Notes: generated from the sequence alone by a model not told the origin. 64,000 nt of DNA from Cryptomeria japonica (GCF_030272615.1 NC_081407.1:263300574-263364573), one strand, 5' to 3'. Shown: positions 1 to 11,641, counted from the stretch's first letter. Translations and numbers: made by a program.

Positions 1-596
1 CCATTTTTAAATTGTAACTGAAATCCCTTCTCAACTAATTGACCAACACTTAAAATATTATGCTTTAATCCTCCAACATAGTAGACATTGTTAGTGTTAT
101 GCTTACCATCAAGAGATATTGAACCTTTACCTTTGATTGAATAGGCTTTGTCATCTCCAAATCTTACTAAACCTCCATTGTATTCTTGAAAGTTCAAGAA
201 TTTACCTTTGTCTCCAGTCATATGATGTGAGCATCCTGAGTCAATAATCCATTCATCCTTTGCTTCAACTTTAGCTGCTAGGGCTTGTTCTACCAGTTGA
301 GCAGTAGGTGCCGGTTGATCTTCTATTATAGCAACAAAAACCCATCCGTTGTCTGCTAGATCCTCATCAGAATCATCAGTCACACCTTCATTAGCAATGT
401 AACAAGATTTGTCTTTGTTCTTTTTAAATCTGTATCTCTGATATTCAGGATTAGGCTTGTATGTTCTTCTATCTTCTTCTCTTAGTCTAGCATGTCTATC
501 AGGGCATCTTGAAGCCATATGACCAATCTTATTGCAATTAAAATATTTAAAGGGTGCTTTACCTTCATACTTACTTCCAATTGGACCTTTTGGCAT
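1..596 (-). pseudogene. Unit A: Copia zinc knuckle, protease and pre-integrase part (runs off window)
   Basis: The frame is open from the MPKGPIGSKYEG segment at 596 down to base 1, where it leaves the window. It carries a gag zinc knuckle (CX2CX4HX4C) and then the aspartic protease active site in the context WIIDSGCSHHMTG. In this copy the first knuckle cysteine is changed to tyrosine (FKYFNC instead of FKCFNC in unit B), which should prevent zinc binding. The rest of pol lies left of the window. Confidence 0.85.
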
Positions 597-698
597 TTTC
601 CTTGCAAATAGTGCTTCAAGTTCTTCAAGCTCTTCATTCTTCTTTCTGGATTCTTCAAGTTCTCTTGCATAAAAGGCTCTCCAGTCTAATTTGTCAAA

Positions 699-1217
699 TC
701 ATGGAGTAGATGATGTTGATGCTTTAAAGGCCAAATTAGTCTTTATAGTAGCAACAAGACCAAATTCCTCAATTTCAAAGGCTGAAAGTTTTCCAATCAA
801 TGTATCCCTAGTTACTAATGTATTAGGCATTGTTCTTAACTCATTTAGAGTAGTAACCTTCATTTTATATACCAGTGGCAAAGCTCTTAAGATTTCTGAA
901 ACAATTTCATCCTCACTCAAGGTTCCTCCACAACACTTAATACCCAAAACAATTTCATTTACTCTTTCCATAAAAGTAGAAATCCTTTCATTTTCTTCCA
1001 TTTTCAGATGTTCATACCTAACTTGGAAGCTCTCAAGTTTTGCAATCTTGACTATGGAATCTCCTTCATTCAGTGTTTCCAAGTGATCCCAAATAGCTTT
1101 AGCAGTAGAGCTATCTAATAATCCCATGATTTGTTGATTTGATAATGTGCTCAAAAGTGCTTCTCTTGCTTTGCAATCATTCTCTTCATCTTTAGCTAAG
1201 GTAGTTGGAGCAGTCTA
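699..1217 (-). pseudogene. Unit A: Copia gag (UBN2-type), 5' end missing
   Basis: A 151-residue open stretch matches the plant Copia gag polyprotein (UBN2/Retrotran_gag_2 family), with the typical segment AKAIWDHLETLNEGDS and a glutamate-rich region. Retrotransposon gag forms the cytoplasmic particle that packages element RNA. The N-terminal part normally seen before this region is absent: upstream, after an in-frame TAG at 1215-1217, come short GCTGTTGTAGCTG-type repeats and then the LTR edge. A TGA at 699-701 separates gag from the knuckle-protease frame, and the same stop is present in units B, C and D. Confidence 0.85.
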
Positions 1218-1260
1218 ACCAGCTACAACAGTAGTATAACAGCTACAACAGCAGTATAAC

Positions 1261-2277
1261 GGGTGAATCAGTTGTCTAATAAATTCAAACCAAAAACTTA
1301 TTAACCAACTTAATGCTTAATACTGGTAAACCAGTTAAGTATGCCGATAGACAGTGTTAACAGTAAATTGCTATACCGGTAAGGATTAATGCATGGAACA
1401 TAAACATAAAGTCATCCACAACACATGACACCAATATTTGTACGTGGAAACCCTATAAGGAGAAAAACCATGGTGGGAAACCTTACCCACAATCAGATGA
1501 TACTACTACAGATAGTAAGTGTACGTCAATGGGGTCTGCACATGTAGAAAGGCCAACAACCTAGAGCTCACTGCTCAATCACAAAATGGGAGTCACACTG
1601 GCTATAGTTGGATGGTTAAATCCAATAAGAATGTACTGCACAAAATAGCATCTTCATATGCTAGATTCAGCACTGGTGTAATGTTGATATGCTTCTACAA
1701 AAACCTAACTTCACCTTCAAATGATGTCTTCATGTATATTCCTGCTTGATCTCGCATATACCTTCACTTAATTCTTTTTTGCATTCCACATTTGATCTTA
1801 CAAATAAGATCTAACATTTATACCATACCCTAAGACCAATTTTAGTAGGTCGACTCTACAAGATATTAAAATAAAAACATTTTACAAACAATATAATATC
1901 CAATGCAATAACCGATTGAACATGTCAACTTAATGCATTTACAACAATAATAAATCACTTCCATAATGTACCATGTTGATCGAGAAAAGATAAACCTGCC
2001 GGTGTAACCCTAGATAACCTAGACCTATTTGCCGATAAAAGCAAATATGCAAATATGAATATACCAATGATTAATTCTTCAAAACAAAGTGTCCACATGA
2101 TGTCTTCGACATTACCAAGTGTTTTCCATATCATTCCAGGTACCGGTGAATAGTATATCCTGCCAGTGAACCATATACCTGTAATTGTTGCACAGTTTAC
2201 TTGCTTGTCGGTGAATGTTGCTAGATCTTCAGAGTAGTTGTTGACATCAATGACAAAACCATACCAAAATACCAACA
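1261..2277 (-). repeat. LTR1 of Copia array
   Basis: About 1.02 kb. On the minus strand it starts TGTTGGTATTTTGG (plus end at 2277) and ends near a TGATTCACC motif at 1261. It serves both as LTR of unit A and as 3' LTR of unit B. It contains the Copia LTR signature of paired TTTTTCTCC and TTTCCACGT words around 1445-1480. The gag-side edge carries a short duplication (TATAACGGG) shared with LTR2 but not with LTR3 or LTR4. Confidence 0.9.
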
Positions 2278-2304
2278 ATCTCCCCCTTTGGCATTGATGG
2301 CAAC
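2240..2304 (-). other. Polypurine tract and flanking inverted repeat, unit B
   Basis: Minus-strand tract AAAGGGGGAGAT directly adjoins the TGTTGG start of the 3' LTR, the normal position of the plus-strand primer for reverse transcription. Arms at 2240-2252 and 2292-2304 form a 13-bp inverted repeat with one mismatch (GTTGaCATCAATG / CATTGATGGCAAC), so the tract and the LTR start sit in the loop. The same arrangement occurs at 7687-7751. Confidence 0.75.
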
Positions 2305-2662
2305 ACAAGATGGAAAAACCATCAGTGCCAAAACAGAAATGCCAAATACAAAACCAACAATCTCCATTTCTCCCCCTGGGAGTAACATGTGTTTATCCAA
2401 TGATTTAGTACCAATCTCTCATTCCAATTTCTCCTTAAATGTGTTTTTCAAAATCTCTCCCCGAAAAAGATAATGTGTTTTTCCATAGATATCTCTCCCA
2501 CTTTGACATCAAATGCCAAAGTAAAAAAAAAGTCAAGTTGATACAAACTACCAACCAATTCAATATACCAACTACTCCCCCTGAGTAGTAGCTTCCTCAT
2601 CAAATACCGGAATAAAAGTTTTGTCTTTTTAATTCTGCCGATTGATGATAATCATCAACCGT
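2278..2662 (-). other. Unit B: 3' untranslated internal region with repeated purine tracts
   Basis: No gene. Between the RNase H stop and the LTR there are several minus-strand purine tracts resembling the polypurine tract: near 2279, 2370, 2457, 2503 and 2574. Some are followed by a word similar to the one beside the true tract (TTTGACATCAAATGCC). Confidence 0.6.
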
Positions 2663-3496
2663 CTAAGTCTCTACCGGTGGTGGTATGACTCCAAGTTGAT
2701 CTCTGAGATACTCAAAAGTCTCCTTAGGAAAAAGTTTTGTGAAAATATCTGCAAGCTGTTCTTTAGTATTCACATAAACTAGTTTTATCTCTTTTTCTTC
2801 AACTTTTTCTCTTAGAAAATTTAGTTTGATAGAAACATGTTTTGTTTTAGAATGTAATACCAGATTCTTAGATATATCAATTGCTGCAGTGTTATCACAA
2901 TATATAATAATAGGTTCCTTGCATTTTACCTTTATGTCCTTCAACATTTGTTTAAGCCATAATACCTATGTACAGTTGGTTGCTGCTGCAACATATTCTT
3001 ATTCTACTGTTGATAAAGATGTACAACTCTATTTCTTACTTAGCCAAGAAACTAATCTCTTTCCAAGAAAGAATGCTCCTCCAGTGGTGCTCTTTCTATC
3101 ATCTATATCTCCTGCCCAATTTGCATCTGTGTATGCACATAGATCAAAATTTTCATCTTTAGGATACCATAATCCAAGATCTGTTGTGCCTTGTAAGTAC
3201 CAAAAAATCCTTTTTACTGCTGATTCATGATTTTCCCTAGGATTACTCTGAAATCTAGAAACAATACATACTGCATTCATAATATCAGGCCTAGTTTGTG
3301 TCAAATACAACAAACCTCCTATCATAGATTTGTATCTAGTTGGATTAACAGGTGTGGATTCATCCCTTTGAGATAATTTGTCATTTGTAGTCATAGGTGT
3401 GCTTACCGATTTAGAGTTCGCCATCGCAAATTTCTTTAGTAATTCTTTCAAGTACTTGGATTGACTCAAAAATATACCTTCATTAGTCTAAGAAAT
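2663..3496 (-). pseudogene. Unit B: Copia RNase H domain, with in-frame stops
   Basis: Copia RNase H, which removes template RNA during reverse transcription. Recognisable segments are YTDANWAGDIDDRKSTTGG and YCDNTAAIDISKN, and the C-terminal HSKTKHVSIKLNFLRE and EQLADIFTK. The frame is continuous but cut by TAG at 3488-3490, 3029-3031 and 2966-2968 and by TAA at 2999-3001. The three TAG codons fall where Copia relatives have glutamine. Units C and D share all three TAGs; the TAA is shared with C only. Confidence 0.9.
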
Positions 3497-4597
3497 CTAC
3501 AAACCTAAAAATAATTTTATTTCTCCAATGATAAACATTTCAAATTCTTGCTGCATTTCAAGAGAAAATTCCTTACATAATCCATCTTCTCCTCCAAAGA
3601 TTATATCATCAACAAATACTTCAATAATCAAGATGTCATCATTAGTTATTTTGTAATATAAATTGCTATCTCCATTTCCTTTAGTAAAACCAATCTTCAA
3701 AAGATACTTATCCAACCTTGCATACCAAGCTCTTGGGGCTTGTTTCAATCCATATAGAGCTTTTCTTAGCCTGCAAACCATATCATTGTCATCTGTTAAA
3801 GAAAATCCATCAGCTTGTTCAATATATACTTCTTCTTCAAGATCTCCATTCAAAAATGCACATTTAATATCCATTTGATAAACTTTGTAGTCCTTGTGAG
3901 CTGCAAAAGCCAAGAATAATCTAACTGCCTCAATTTTGGCTACTGGTGCAAAGGTTTCATTGTAATCAACTCCTTTTTGAGAATATCCCTTGCACACTAG
4001 TCTTGCTTTATTTCTAACAACCTTACCATCTTCAGTAATTTTGTTTCTAAATACCCATTTAGTTCCAATTACATTTTTATCTTTAGGCCGGGGAACTAAT
4101 GTCCAAGTATTATTTTTCTCAATTTGTCCTAATTCTTCTTCCATAGCTTTAATCCAAAATTTATCTTCACATGCCTCATTTATAGATGATGGTTCAATTT
4201 GAGAAATAAGACATACCTCTTCATTTGCCAATCTTCCTCTTGTCATAACTCCTTTTAATTTGTTTCCAATTATTTGATCTTCAAAATGTTTCAATCTTAC
4301 ATACCAGGGTGTCTTAGTTTGTTGTTGCTCTTCAATTACTGTGGAATCTTTTGATGATACTGGGGTAACTGAATCTTCATTCTGTACCGATGGATTTAGT
4401 ATAGGTTCATTTGTCACAATTTCTATTGCCGGTTCAGAGTCTATATACCTTGAAGTTCCTCTGAAATGTTCATCAATCTTTACATTTGTACTCTCAACAA
4501 TTTTTTGCAGTCTTTTATTAAAACATCTATATGCCTTGCTCTTAGATGAATAACCAAGAAATATTCCTTCATCACTTCTAGGATCAAATTTTCCAAT
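3497..4597 (-). pseudogene. Unit B: Copia reverse transcriptase
   Basis: An open stretch of about 366 codons bounded by stops. It contains Copia RT hallmarks in order: [55 protein letters not shown] and the catalytic FVDDIIFGG (the YVDD-type box). The catalytic aspartates are present. The stops at each end (TAG 3497-3499, TAA 4598-4600) occur at the same sites in units C and D, so the enzyme is not made as a polyprotein from any visible copy. Confidence 0.93.
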
Positions 4598-4996
4598 TTA
4601 CTCATCTCTTCTAATATAACATTTACTTCCAAAAATTGTGAAATATTTAAGAGTAGGAGTATTACCAAACCATAGTTCATGAGGGGTCTTACCGGTTTCA
4701 CCTTTGATGTGAACTTTGTTGAATGTATAGATAGTAGTGCTAACTACCTCTCTCCAATACACATGTGGTAGATTTGCTTCTGACAACATACTTCTAGCTG
4801 CATCCAAGATAGTTCTATTTTTCCTTTCAACAAATGCATTCTGCTGTGGTATCCGAGGTGCTGATAACTGTCTTCTAATTCCATTCACTTCATAGAATGA
4901 ATTATAGTCCTTAGATGTGAATTCTCCTCCTTGATCTGATCTTAAACATTTGATTTTCTTACCGGTTTCATTTTCAACCATTGCTTTGAATAGTTA
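4598..4996 (-). pseudogene. Unit B: Copia integrase catalytic core, C-terminal half
   Basis: A 127-residue piece with the second and third catalytic positions of a retroviral-type DDE integrase: LRSDQGGEFTS for the second aspartate and NAFVERKNRTILDAA for the glutamate. Position NAF is NGF in units C and D. TAA at 4994-4996 cuts it from the first half. The stop is shared by units C and D. Confidence 0.9.
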
Positions 4997-5053
4997 GAAC
5001 TTTCCAAGTGCTTCTGATTTCTCTCTGAGAAAAGTAACCCAACACATTCTAGA

Positions 5054-6043
5054 TTAATCATCAATAATTAGCATGAAATATCTATCACCTTGTAAGCTTC
5101 TAGTTCTAGCTGGGCCACATAAATCAATGTGAATTAAATCAAGAGCATCATTGGATTTTTCTGGAATACTTTTGAAACTAGCTCTAACTTGTTTTCCAAA
5201 TTGACATTCCTTACAAATTGTATTATGAGGTTTCACAATTTTAGGTAGATCTCTAACTGCCTTAGAAGTACTGATTTTTACCATGCAATCAAAAATTACA
5301 TGACATAGTCTCTTATGCCATAACCAACTTTCATCTATATGTGCAATTAAGCATGCCTTTTCACTGTTATTCAAATGAAAGATATTTCCTCTAGTCTGAT
5401 TACTGGCTGCAATTTCCAAACCAGTTCTATTCATAATTTTGCATTTTCCATTTTTAAATTGTAACTGAAAGCCCTTCTCAACTAATTGACCAACACTTAA
5501 AAGATTATGCTTTAATCCTCCAACATAGTAGACATTGTTAGTGTTATGCTTACCATCAAGAGATATTGAACCTTTACCTTTGATTGAATAGGCTTTGTCA
5601 TCTCCAAATCTTACTAAACCTCCATTGTATTCTTGAAAGTTCAAGAATTTACCTTTGTCTCCAGTCATATGATGTGAGCATCCTGAGTCAATAATCCATT
5701 CATCCTTTGCTTCAACTTTAGCTGCTAGGGCTTGTTCTACCAGTTGAGCAGTAGGTGCCGGTTGATCTTCTATTATAGCAACAAAAACCCATCCGTTGTC
5801 TGCTAGATCCTCATCAGAATCATCAGTCACACCTTCATTAGCAATGTAACAAGATTTGTCTTTGTTCTTTTTAAATCTGTATCTCTGATATTCAGGATTA
5901 GGCTTGTATGTTCTTCTATCTTCTTCTCTTAGTCTAGCATGTCTATCAGGGCATCTTGAAGCCATATGACCAATCTTATTGCAATTAAAACATTTAAAGG
6001 GTGCTTTACCTTCATACTTACTTCCAATTGGACCTTTTGGCAT
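5054..6043 (-). pseudogene. Unit B: Copia zinc knuckle, protease, pre-integrase and integrase N-terminus
   Basis: The longest open piece of the array (329 residues). In order it has a complete CCHC zinc knuckle (CFNCNKIGHMASRC), the aspartic protease motif IIDSGCSHHMTG, a GAG-pre-integrase region with the integrase zinc-binding residues (WHKRLCH, later CKECQFGK), and the first integrase aspartate in HIDLCGPARTR. It ends at TAA 5054-5056, shared with unit C; unit D has a tyrosine codon there. Confidence 0.92.
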
Positions 6044-6145
6044 TTTCCTTGCAAATAGTGCTTCAAGTTCTTCAAGCTCTTCATTCTTCTTTCTGGATTC
6101 TTCAAGTTCTCTTGCATAAAAGGCTCTCCAGTCTGATTTGTCAAA

Positions 6146-6664
6146 TCATGGAGTAGATGATGTTGATGCTTTAAAGGCCAAATCAGTCTTTATAGTAGCA
6201 ACAAGACCAAATTCCTCAATTTCAAAGGCTGAAAGTTTTCCAATCAATGTATCCCTAGTTACTAATGTATTAGGCATTGTTCTTAACTCATTTAGAGTAG
6301 TAACCTTCATTTTATATACCGGTGGCAAACCTCTTAAGATTTCTCAAACAATTTCATCCTCACTCAAGGTTCCTCCACAACACTTAATACCAAAAACAAT
6401 TTCATTTACTCTTTCCATAAAAGCAGAAATCCTTTCATTTTCTTCCATTTTCAGATGTTCATACCTAACTTGGAAGCTCTCAAGTTTTGCAATCTTGACT
6501 ATGGAATCTCCTTCATTCAGTGTTTCCAAGTGATCCCAAATAGCTTTAGCAGTAGAGCTATCTAATAATCCCATGATTTGTTGATTTGATAATGTGCTCA
6601 AAAGTGCTTCTCTTGCTTTGCAATCATTCTCTTCATCTTTAGCTAAGGTAGTCGGAGCAGTCTA
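6146..6664 (-). pseudogene. Unit B: Copia gag, truncated and with an extra stop
   Basis: The same UBN2-type gag as unit A, lacking its N-terminal part. A copy-specific TGA near 6341 (TCA in unit A) splits it into 6146-6328 and 6344-6601. The in-frame TAG upstream (about 6662) is shared with all units. Confidence 0.85.
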
Positions 6665-6707
6665 ACCAGCTACAACAGTAGTATAACAGCTACAATAGCA
6701 GTATAAC

Positions 6708-7724
6708 GGGTGAATCAGTTGTCTAATAAATTCAAACCAAAAACTTATTAACCAACTTAATGCTTAATACTGGTAAACCAGTTAAGTATGCCGATAGACA
6801 GTGTTAACAGTAAATTGCTATACCGGTAATGATTAATGCATGGAACATAAACATAAAGTCATCCACAACACATGACACCAATATTTGTAAGTGGAAACCC
6901 TATAAGGAGAAAAACCATGGTGGGAAACCTTACCCACAATCAGATGATACTACTACAGATAGTAAGTGTACGTAAATGGGGTCTGCACATGTAGAAAGGC
7001 CAACAACCTAGAGCTCACTTCTCAATCACAAAATGGGAGTCACACTGGCTATAGTTGGATGGTTAAATCCAATAAGAATGTACTGCACAAAATAGCATCT
7101 TCATATGCTGGATTCAGTACCGGTGTAATGTTGATATGCTTCTACAAAAACCTAACTTCACCTTCAAATGATGTCTTCATGTATATTCCTGCTTGATCTT
7201 GCATATACCTTCACTTAATTCTTTTTTGCATTCCACATTTGATCTTACAAATAAGATCTTACATTTATACCATACCCTAAGACCAATTTTAGTAGGTCGA
7301 CTCTACAAGATATTAAAATAAAAACATTTTACAAACAATATAATATCCAATGCAATAACCGATTGAACATGTCAACTTAATGCATTTACAACAATAATAA
7401 ATCACTTCCATAATGTACCATACTGATCGAGAAAAGATAAACCTGCCGGTGTAACCCTAGATAACCTAGACCTATTTGCCGATAAAAGAAAATATGCAAA
7501 TATGAATATACCAATGATTAATTCTTCAAAACAAAGTGTCCACATGATGTCTTTGACATTACCAAGTGTTTTCCATATCATTCCAGGTACCGGTGAATAG
7601 TATATCCTACCAGTGAACCATATACCTGTAATTGTTGCACAGTTTACTTGCTTGTCGGTGAATGTTGCTAGATCTTCAGAGTAGTTGTTGACATCAATGA
7701 CAAAACCATACCAAAATACCAACA
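6708..7724 (-). repeat. LTR2 of Copia array
   Basis: Near-identical copy of LTR1, offset by 5447 bp, with the same minus-strand TGTTGGTATT start at 7724 and the same altered gag-side edge. It joins unit B gag to unit C RNase H. Confidence 0.9.
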
Positions 7725-8110
7725 ATCTCCCCCTTTGGCATTGATGGCAACACAAGATGGAAAAACCATCAGTGCCAAAACAGAAATGCTAAATACAAAA
7801 ACCAACAATCTCCATTTCTCCCCCTGGGAGTAACATGTGTTTATCCAATGATTTAGTACCAATCTCTCATTCCAATTTCTCCTTAAATGTGTTTTTCAAA
7901 ATCTCTCCCCAAAAAAGATAATGTGTTTTTCCATAGATATCTCTCCCCCTTTGACATCAAATGCCAAAGTAAAAAGAAAGTCAAGTTGATACAAACTACC
8001 AACCAATTCAATATACCAACTACTCCCCCTGAGTAGTAGCTTCCTCATCAAATACCGGAATAAAAGTTTTGTCTTTTTAATTCTGCCGATTGATGATAAT
8101 CATCAACCGT
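7725..8110 (-). other. Unit C: polypurine tract and 3' untranslated internal region
   Basis: No gene. Equivalent to 2278-2662 in unit B, with the AAAGGGGGAGAT tract beside the LTR and several further purine tracts. Confidence 0.6.
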
Positions 8111-8944
8111 CTAAGTCTCTACCGGTGGTGGTATGACTCCAAGTTGATCTCTGAGATACTCAAAAGTCTCCTTAGGAAAAAGTTTTGTGAAAATATCTGC
8201 AAGCTGTTCTTTAGTATTCACATAAACTAGTTTTATCTCTTTTTCTTCAACTTTTTCTCTTAGAAAATTTAGTTTGATAGAAACATGTTTTGTTTTAGAA
8301 TGTAATACCAGATTCTTAGATATATCAATTGTTGCAGTGTTATCACAATATATAATAATAGGTTCCTTGCATTTTACCTTTATGTCCTTCAACATTTGTT
8401 TAAGCCATAATACCTATGTACAGTTGGTTGCTGCTGCAACATATTCTTATTCTACTGTTGATAAAGATGTACAACTCTATTTCTTACTTAGCCAAGAAAC
8501 TAATCTCTTTCCAAGAAAGAATGCTCCTCCAGTGGTGCTCTTTCTATCATCTATATCTCCTGCCCAATTTGCATCTGTGTATGCACATAGATCAAAATTT
8601 TCATCTTTAGGATACCATAATCCAAGATCTGTTGTGCCTTGTAAGTACCAAAAAATCCTTTTTACTACTGATTCATGATTTTCCCTAGGATTACTCTGAA
8701 ATCTAGAAACAATACATACTGCATTCATAATATCAGGCCTAGTTTGTGTCAAATACAATAAACCTCCTATCATAGATTTGTATCTAGTTGGATTAACAGG
8801 TGTGGATTCATCCCTTTGAGATAATTTGTCATTTGTAGTCATAGGTGTGCTTACCGATTTAGAGTTCGCCATCGCAAATTTCTTTAGTAATTCTTTCAAG
8901 TACTTGGATTGACTCAAAAATATACCTTCATTAGTCTAAGAAAT
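8111..8944 (-). pseudogene. Unit C: Copia RNase H
   Basis: Same domain and same internal stops as unit B, in two open pieces, 8111-8395 and 8477-8917. Contains YTDANWAGDIDDRKSTTGG. Copy-specific changes include CDNTATID for CDNTAAID. Confidence 0.88.
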
Positions 8945-9370
8945 CTACAAACCTAAAAAGAATTTTATTTCTCCAATGATAGACATTTCAAATTCTTGCT
9001 GCATTTCAAGAGAAAATTCCTTACATAATCCATCTTCTCCTCCAAAGATTATATCATCAACAAATACTTCAATAATCAAGATGTCATCATTAGTTATTTT
9101 GTAATATAAATTGCTATCTCCATTTCCTTTAGTAAAACCAATCTTCAAAAGATATTTATCCAACCTTGCATACCAAGCTCTTGAGGCTTGTTTCAATCCA
9201 TATAGAGCTTTTCTTAGCCTGCAAACCATATCATTGTCATCTGTTAAAGAAAATCCATCAGCTTGTTCAATATATACTTCTTCTTCAAGATCTCCATTCA
9301 AAAATGCACATTTAATATCCATTTGATAAACTTTGTAGTCCTTGTGAGCTGCTAAAGCCAAGAATAATCT
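8945..9370 (-). pseudogene. Unit C: reverse transcriptase fragment cut by nested element
   Basis: C-terminal part of the RT, from [15 protein letters not shown] through FVDDIIFGG to the shared stop at 8945. It ends abruptly at 9370, where the LTR of a plus-strand element begins. About 565 bp that unit B has between this point and 4488 are missing from both sides of the insertion. Confidence 0.9.
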
Positions 9371-11222
9371 TGTAATGCCCATACCCTAGTCGGACTTTTA
9401 AAACCCGTTTAACCTTGATTGACTTCCTTTGTGGCATTCTTGAATGGTAGATTAACTGATATGCAATTTGTAGCTTAGATAATATAAATAAATTGTGCAT
9501 ACTTATTATTGTGCTTTTGCATTGATTTTCGTGTAAATGCAATTGTTTCCTAACCCTTGTGATAAATCTTGAGCTGACGTCTTCATTGAATATGTATTTG
9601 TATATGCATGCTTGTATGAATTCATGGGTGCAGGAGATTGCAGGTACAACATCGCTTAGGGCAAGGTTCATCTCCTTTGGAATTTGCAAGGTTGAGTATG
9701 CTCGTTCATCTTTTGAATTCGGATTTAGTGGTCATATAACTCTCGTCTTGCCTTAGCCATGGTTAGGTGAGCATCGTGTGTGGATTCGTGGGGCTTGCGT
9801 TTCATTGGGATGCATGTCGAGAGACTCGAAGGACTTCCTCGATTTGCGTGCCATGCGCGAGGTAAGTGAGGGTTGTGATTCTAAGTATTAAATTCAAAAT
9901 TACGAGTAGACGAGCACATTAGAAATTTAGAAATTTAAATAGGTAGTTTCTTTTATATGATTAATCACTAATTTAAGAGATTGCTTTAAAGTGTTATTGT
10001 AGCAAGCTTAAGGTATTTAACTGGGGTTAGTGTGCTCATTTACGCATTTGTAACTTTTATGCATTTGTAGTTGAGAAATTTGAATAAACAAGACTCTTGC
10101 ATTAGATTAGTCATTTATTTAAAAATGTCGCTTTATTAAGTTATAGCGAGTTAATTTAATAATTAATTTTAATATCTACGATTTTAATAAATTATGCATT
10201 TTAGAAGGAAATTTTTTAAAGTCATTTGGGAGATGGAAATAAATTACTCATTTTCGCATTTTGGTAGAAAAGGGATAAATTATTATTATTTAAACGAAAT
10301 TATTTCCTTTTTACTTGTATAGTTGATATAGTATAAAAAGATTATTTTTTAGAAAATTAAAATTTAATCAAAACGCCTTACCCGGTAAATAGACCTGAAA
10401 TATAAATGTAGGCCTAAATCGATATTAAGAAATTAAAATTTAAAACTCAATAAGAAAAAGAAGCATTTTAATTTTAATAGGGGAAAACATATGAGATTAA
10501 TAAATAATGGTAATGAATGACTTCCATTTCATTTTCATTCATTTTATTTCAAAAATAAATGCCTAATTTCGAAATTAAAAATTAGGGCAAAATTAGGGCT
10601 TTTTCTTTTTAACCTAGTTTTGGAGACATTTTGGGGGTTCTTGGCTTGGGAGTTTTTTGGGAGAAAATTGGAGAAATTTTGCATTGAAGCAGCAGATTGG
10701 AGAAGCTCTTCCTCAAGATACATGCCCGGATTTGCACTATGAGGTAGGATTCGAATCCACTACCTTATTTATTTGTTGAATACAAAAAAAATGGTCTTAC
10801 CTATGAATGATTTGGGGTTAGTTTTCAGTTTACTCTCAAATTTTGGTTGTTCTTGAAACCAATCTTTTTTCTTGATGGATTTTGTGATTTTAAACTTGTT
10901 AGAAAATTTCCTCCCATAATGAAGATTTTGGCATAAATCTGAAAAATTCATGTTATGGTTGTGACTGTATTTGTCTTTCAAAAATGGGGTTTTTACATTC
11001 TTTTCTTTTGTCAATCCCTTTTGATCTATTTCAATATTTAAAAAAAAAAAAAAATCAAAGAAGAGAAGCTGTTGGAAAATGGAGTTTCTACAGACTGTAT
11101 TTCTTTTTTTTTGCTGTGTGTCTCTTTTATTTTTGACAGTAAAAATAAATTGTTTTTTTTAGAGAAAAATTTCAAAAAAAAATATATATAAAACAAAAAA
11201 AAATAGAAACCCCCATGGCGGG

Positions 11223-11228
11223 TATAAA
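11223..11228 (+). promoter_or_regulatory. Possible TATA box of the LARD LTR
   Basis: TATAAA in a GC-rich setting about 30 bp before a hairpin cluster, inside an otherwise AT-rich LTR. Placement fits a U3/R boundary, but no transcription data are available. Confidence 0.3.
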
Positions 11229-11258
11229 CCCCACCACGGGGTTGTGAGGGTAGTGTCT

Positions 11259-11350
11259 GCTACCATGGTAGCGGACTGCTACCAAATGGTAGCAGCGCTG
11301 CCATGGCAGCAACTTGCTACCCTTTGGTAGCAGCCGCTACCCATGGTAGC
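11259..11350 (+). repeat. Cluster of five palindromes in the LARD LTR
   Basis: Five consecutive palindromes at 11259-11272 (GCTACCATGGTAGC), 11278-11293, 11297-11310 (GCTGCCATGGCAGC), 11316-11331 and 11336-11350, spaced about 19 bp. Each could fold as a short hairpin. Two CCACGTGG palindromes follow at 11370-11377 and 11381-11388. Confidence 0.85.
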
Positions 11351-11641
11351 GTGAGCTGCACCTTGGGGGCCACGTGGAGTCCACGTGGAACCCCCACCCC
11401 AGTGCTTTCGTAGTTTTTTTTAATTTGGTTTTAAATTTATTTTAATTTAAAAAAAAAAGGAAATAAAATAAATAATCTCCACGATATATATTAAAATAGT
11501 AATTTGGGTTTTAATAATAGTTTTTTTTATAAAGTTTTAAATAATGATTAAATTTTATTAATATATACATTTAATGTGGAGATTGCTATATTATTAATAA
11601 ATAATAAATTTGAAATTTGAAAGTTATTAAACAATATGATT

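Noticed and set aside
691-1086. 131-codon plus-strand ORF repeated at 6138, 19534 and 24981
   Set aside because: It is antisense to gag in all four units; conservation follows from the duplication of the array.
2826-3230. 134-codon plus-strand ORF repeated in three units
   Set aside because: Antisense to RNase H, no family features.
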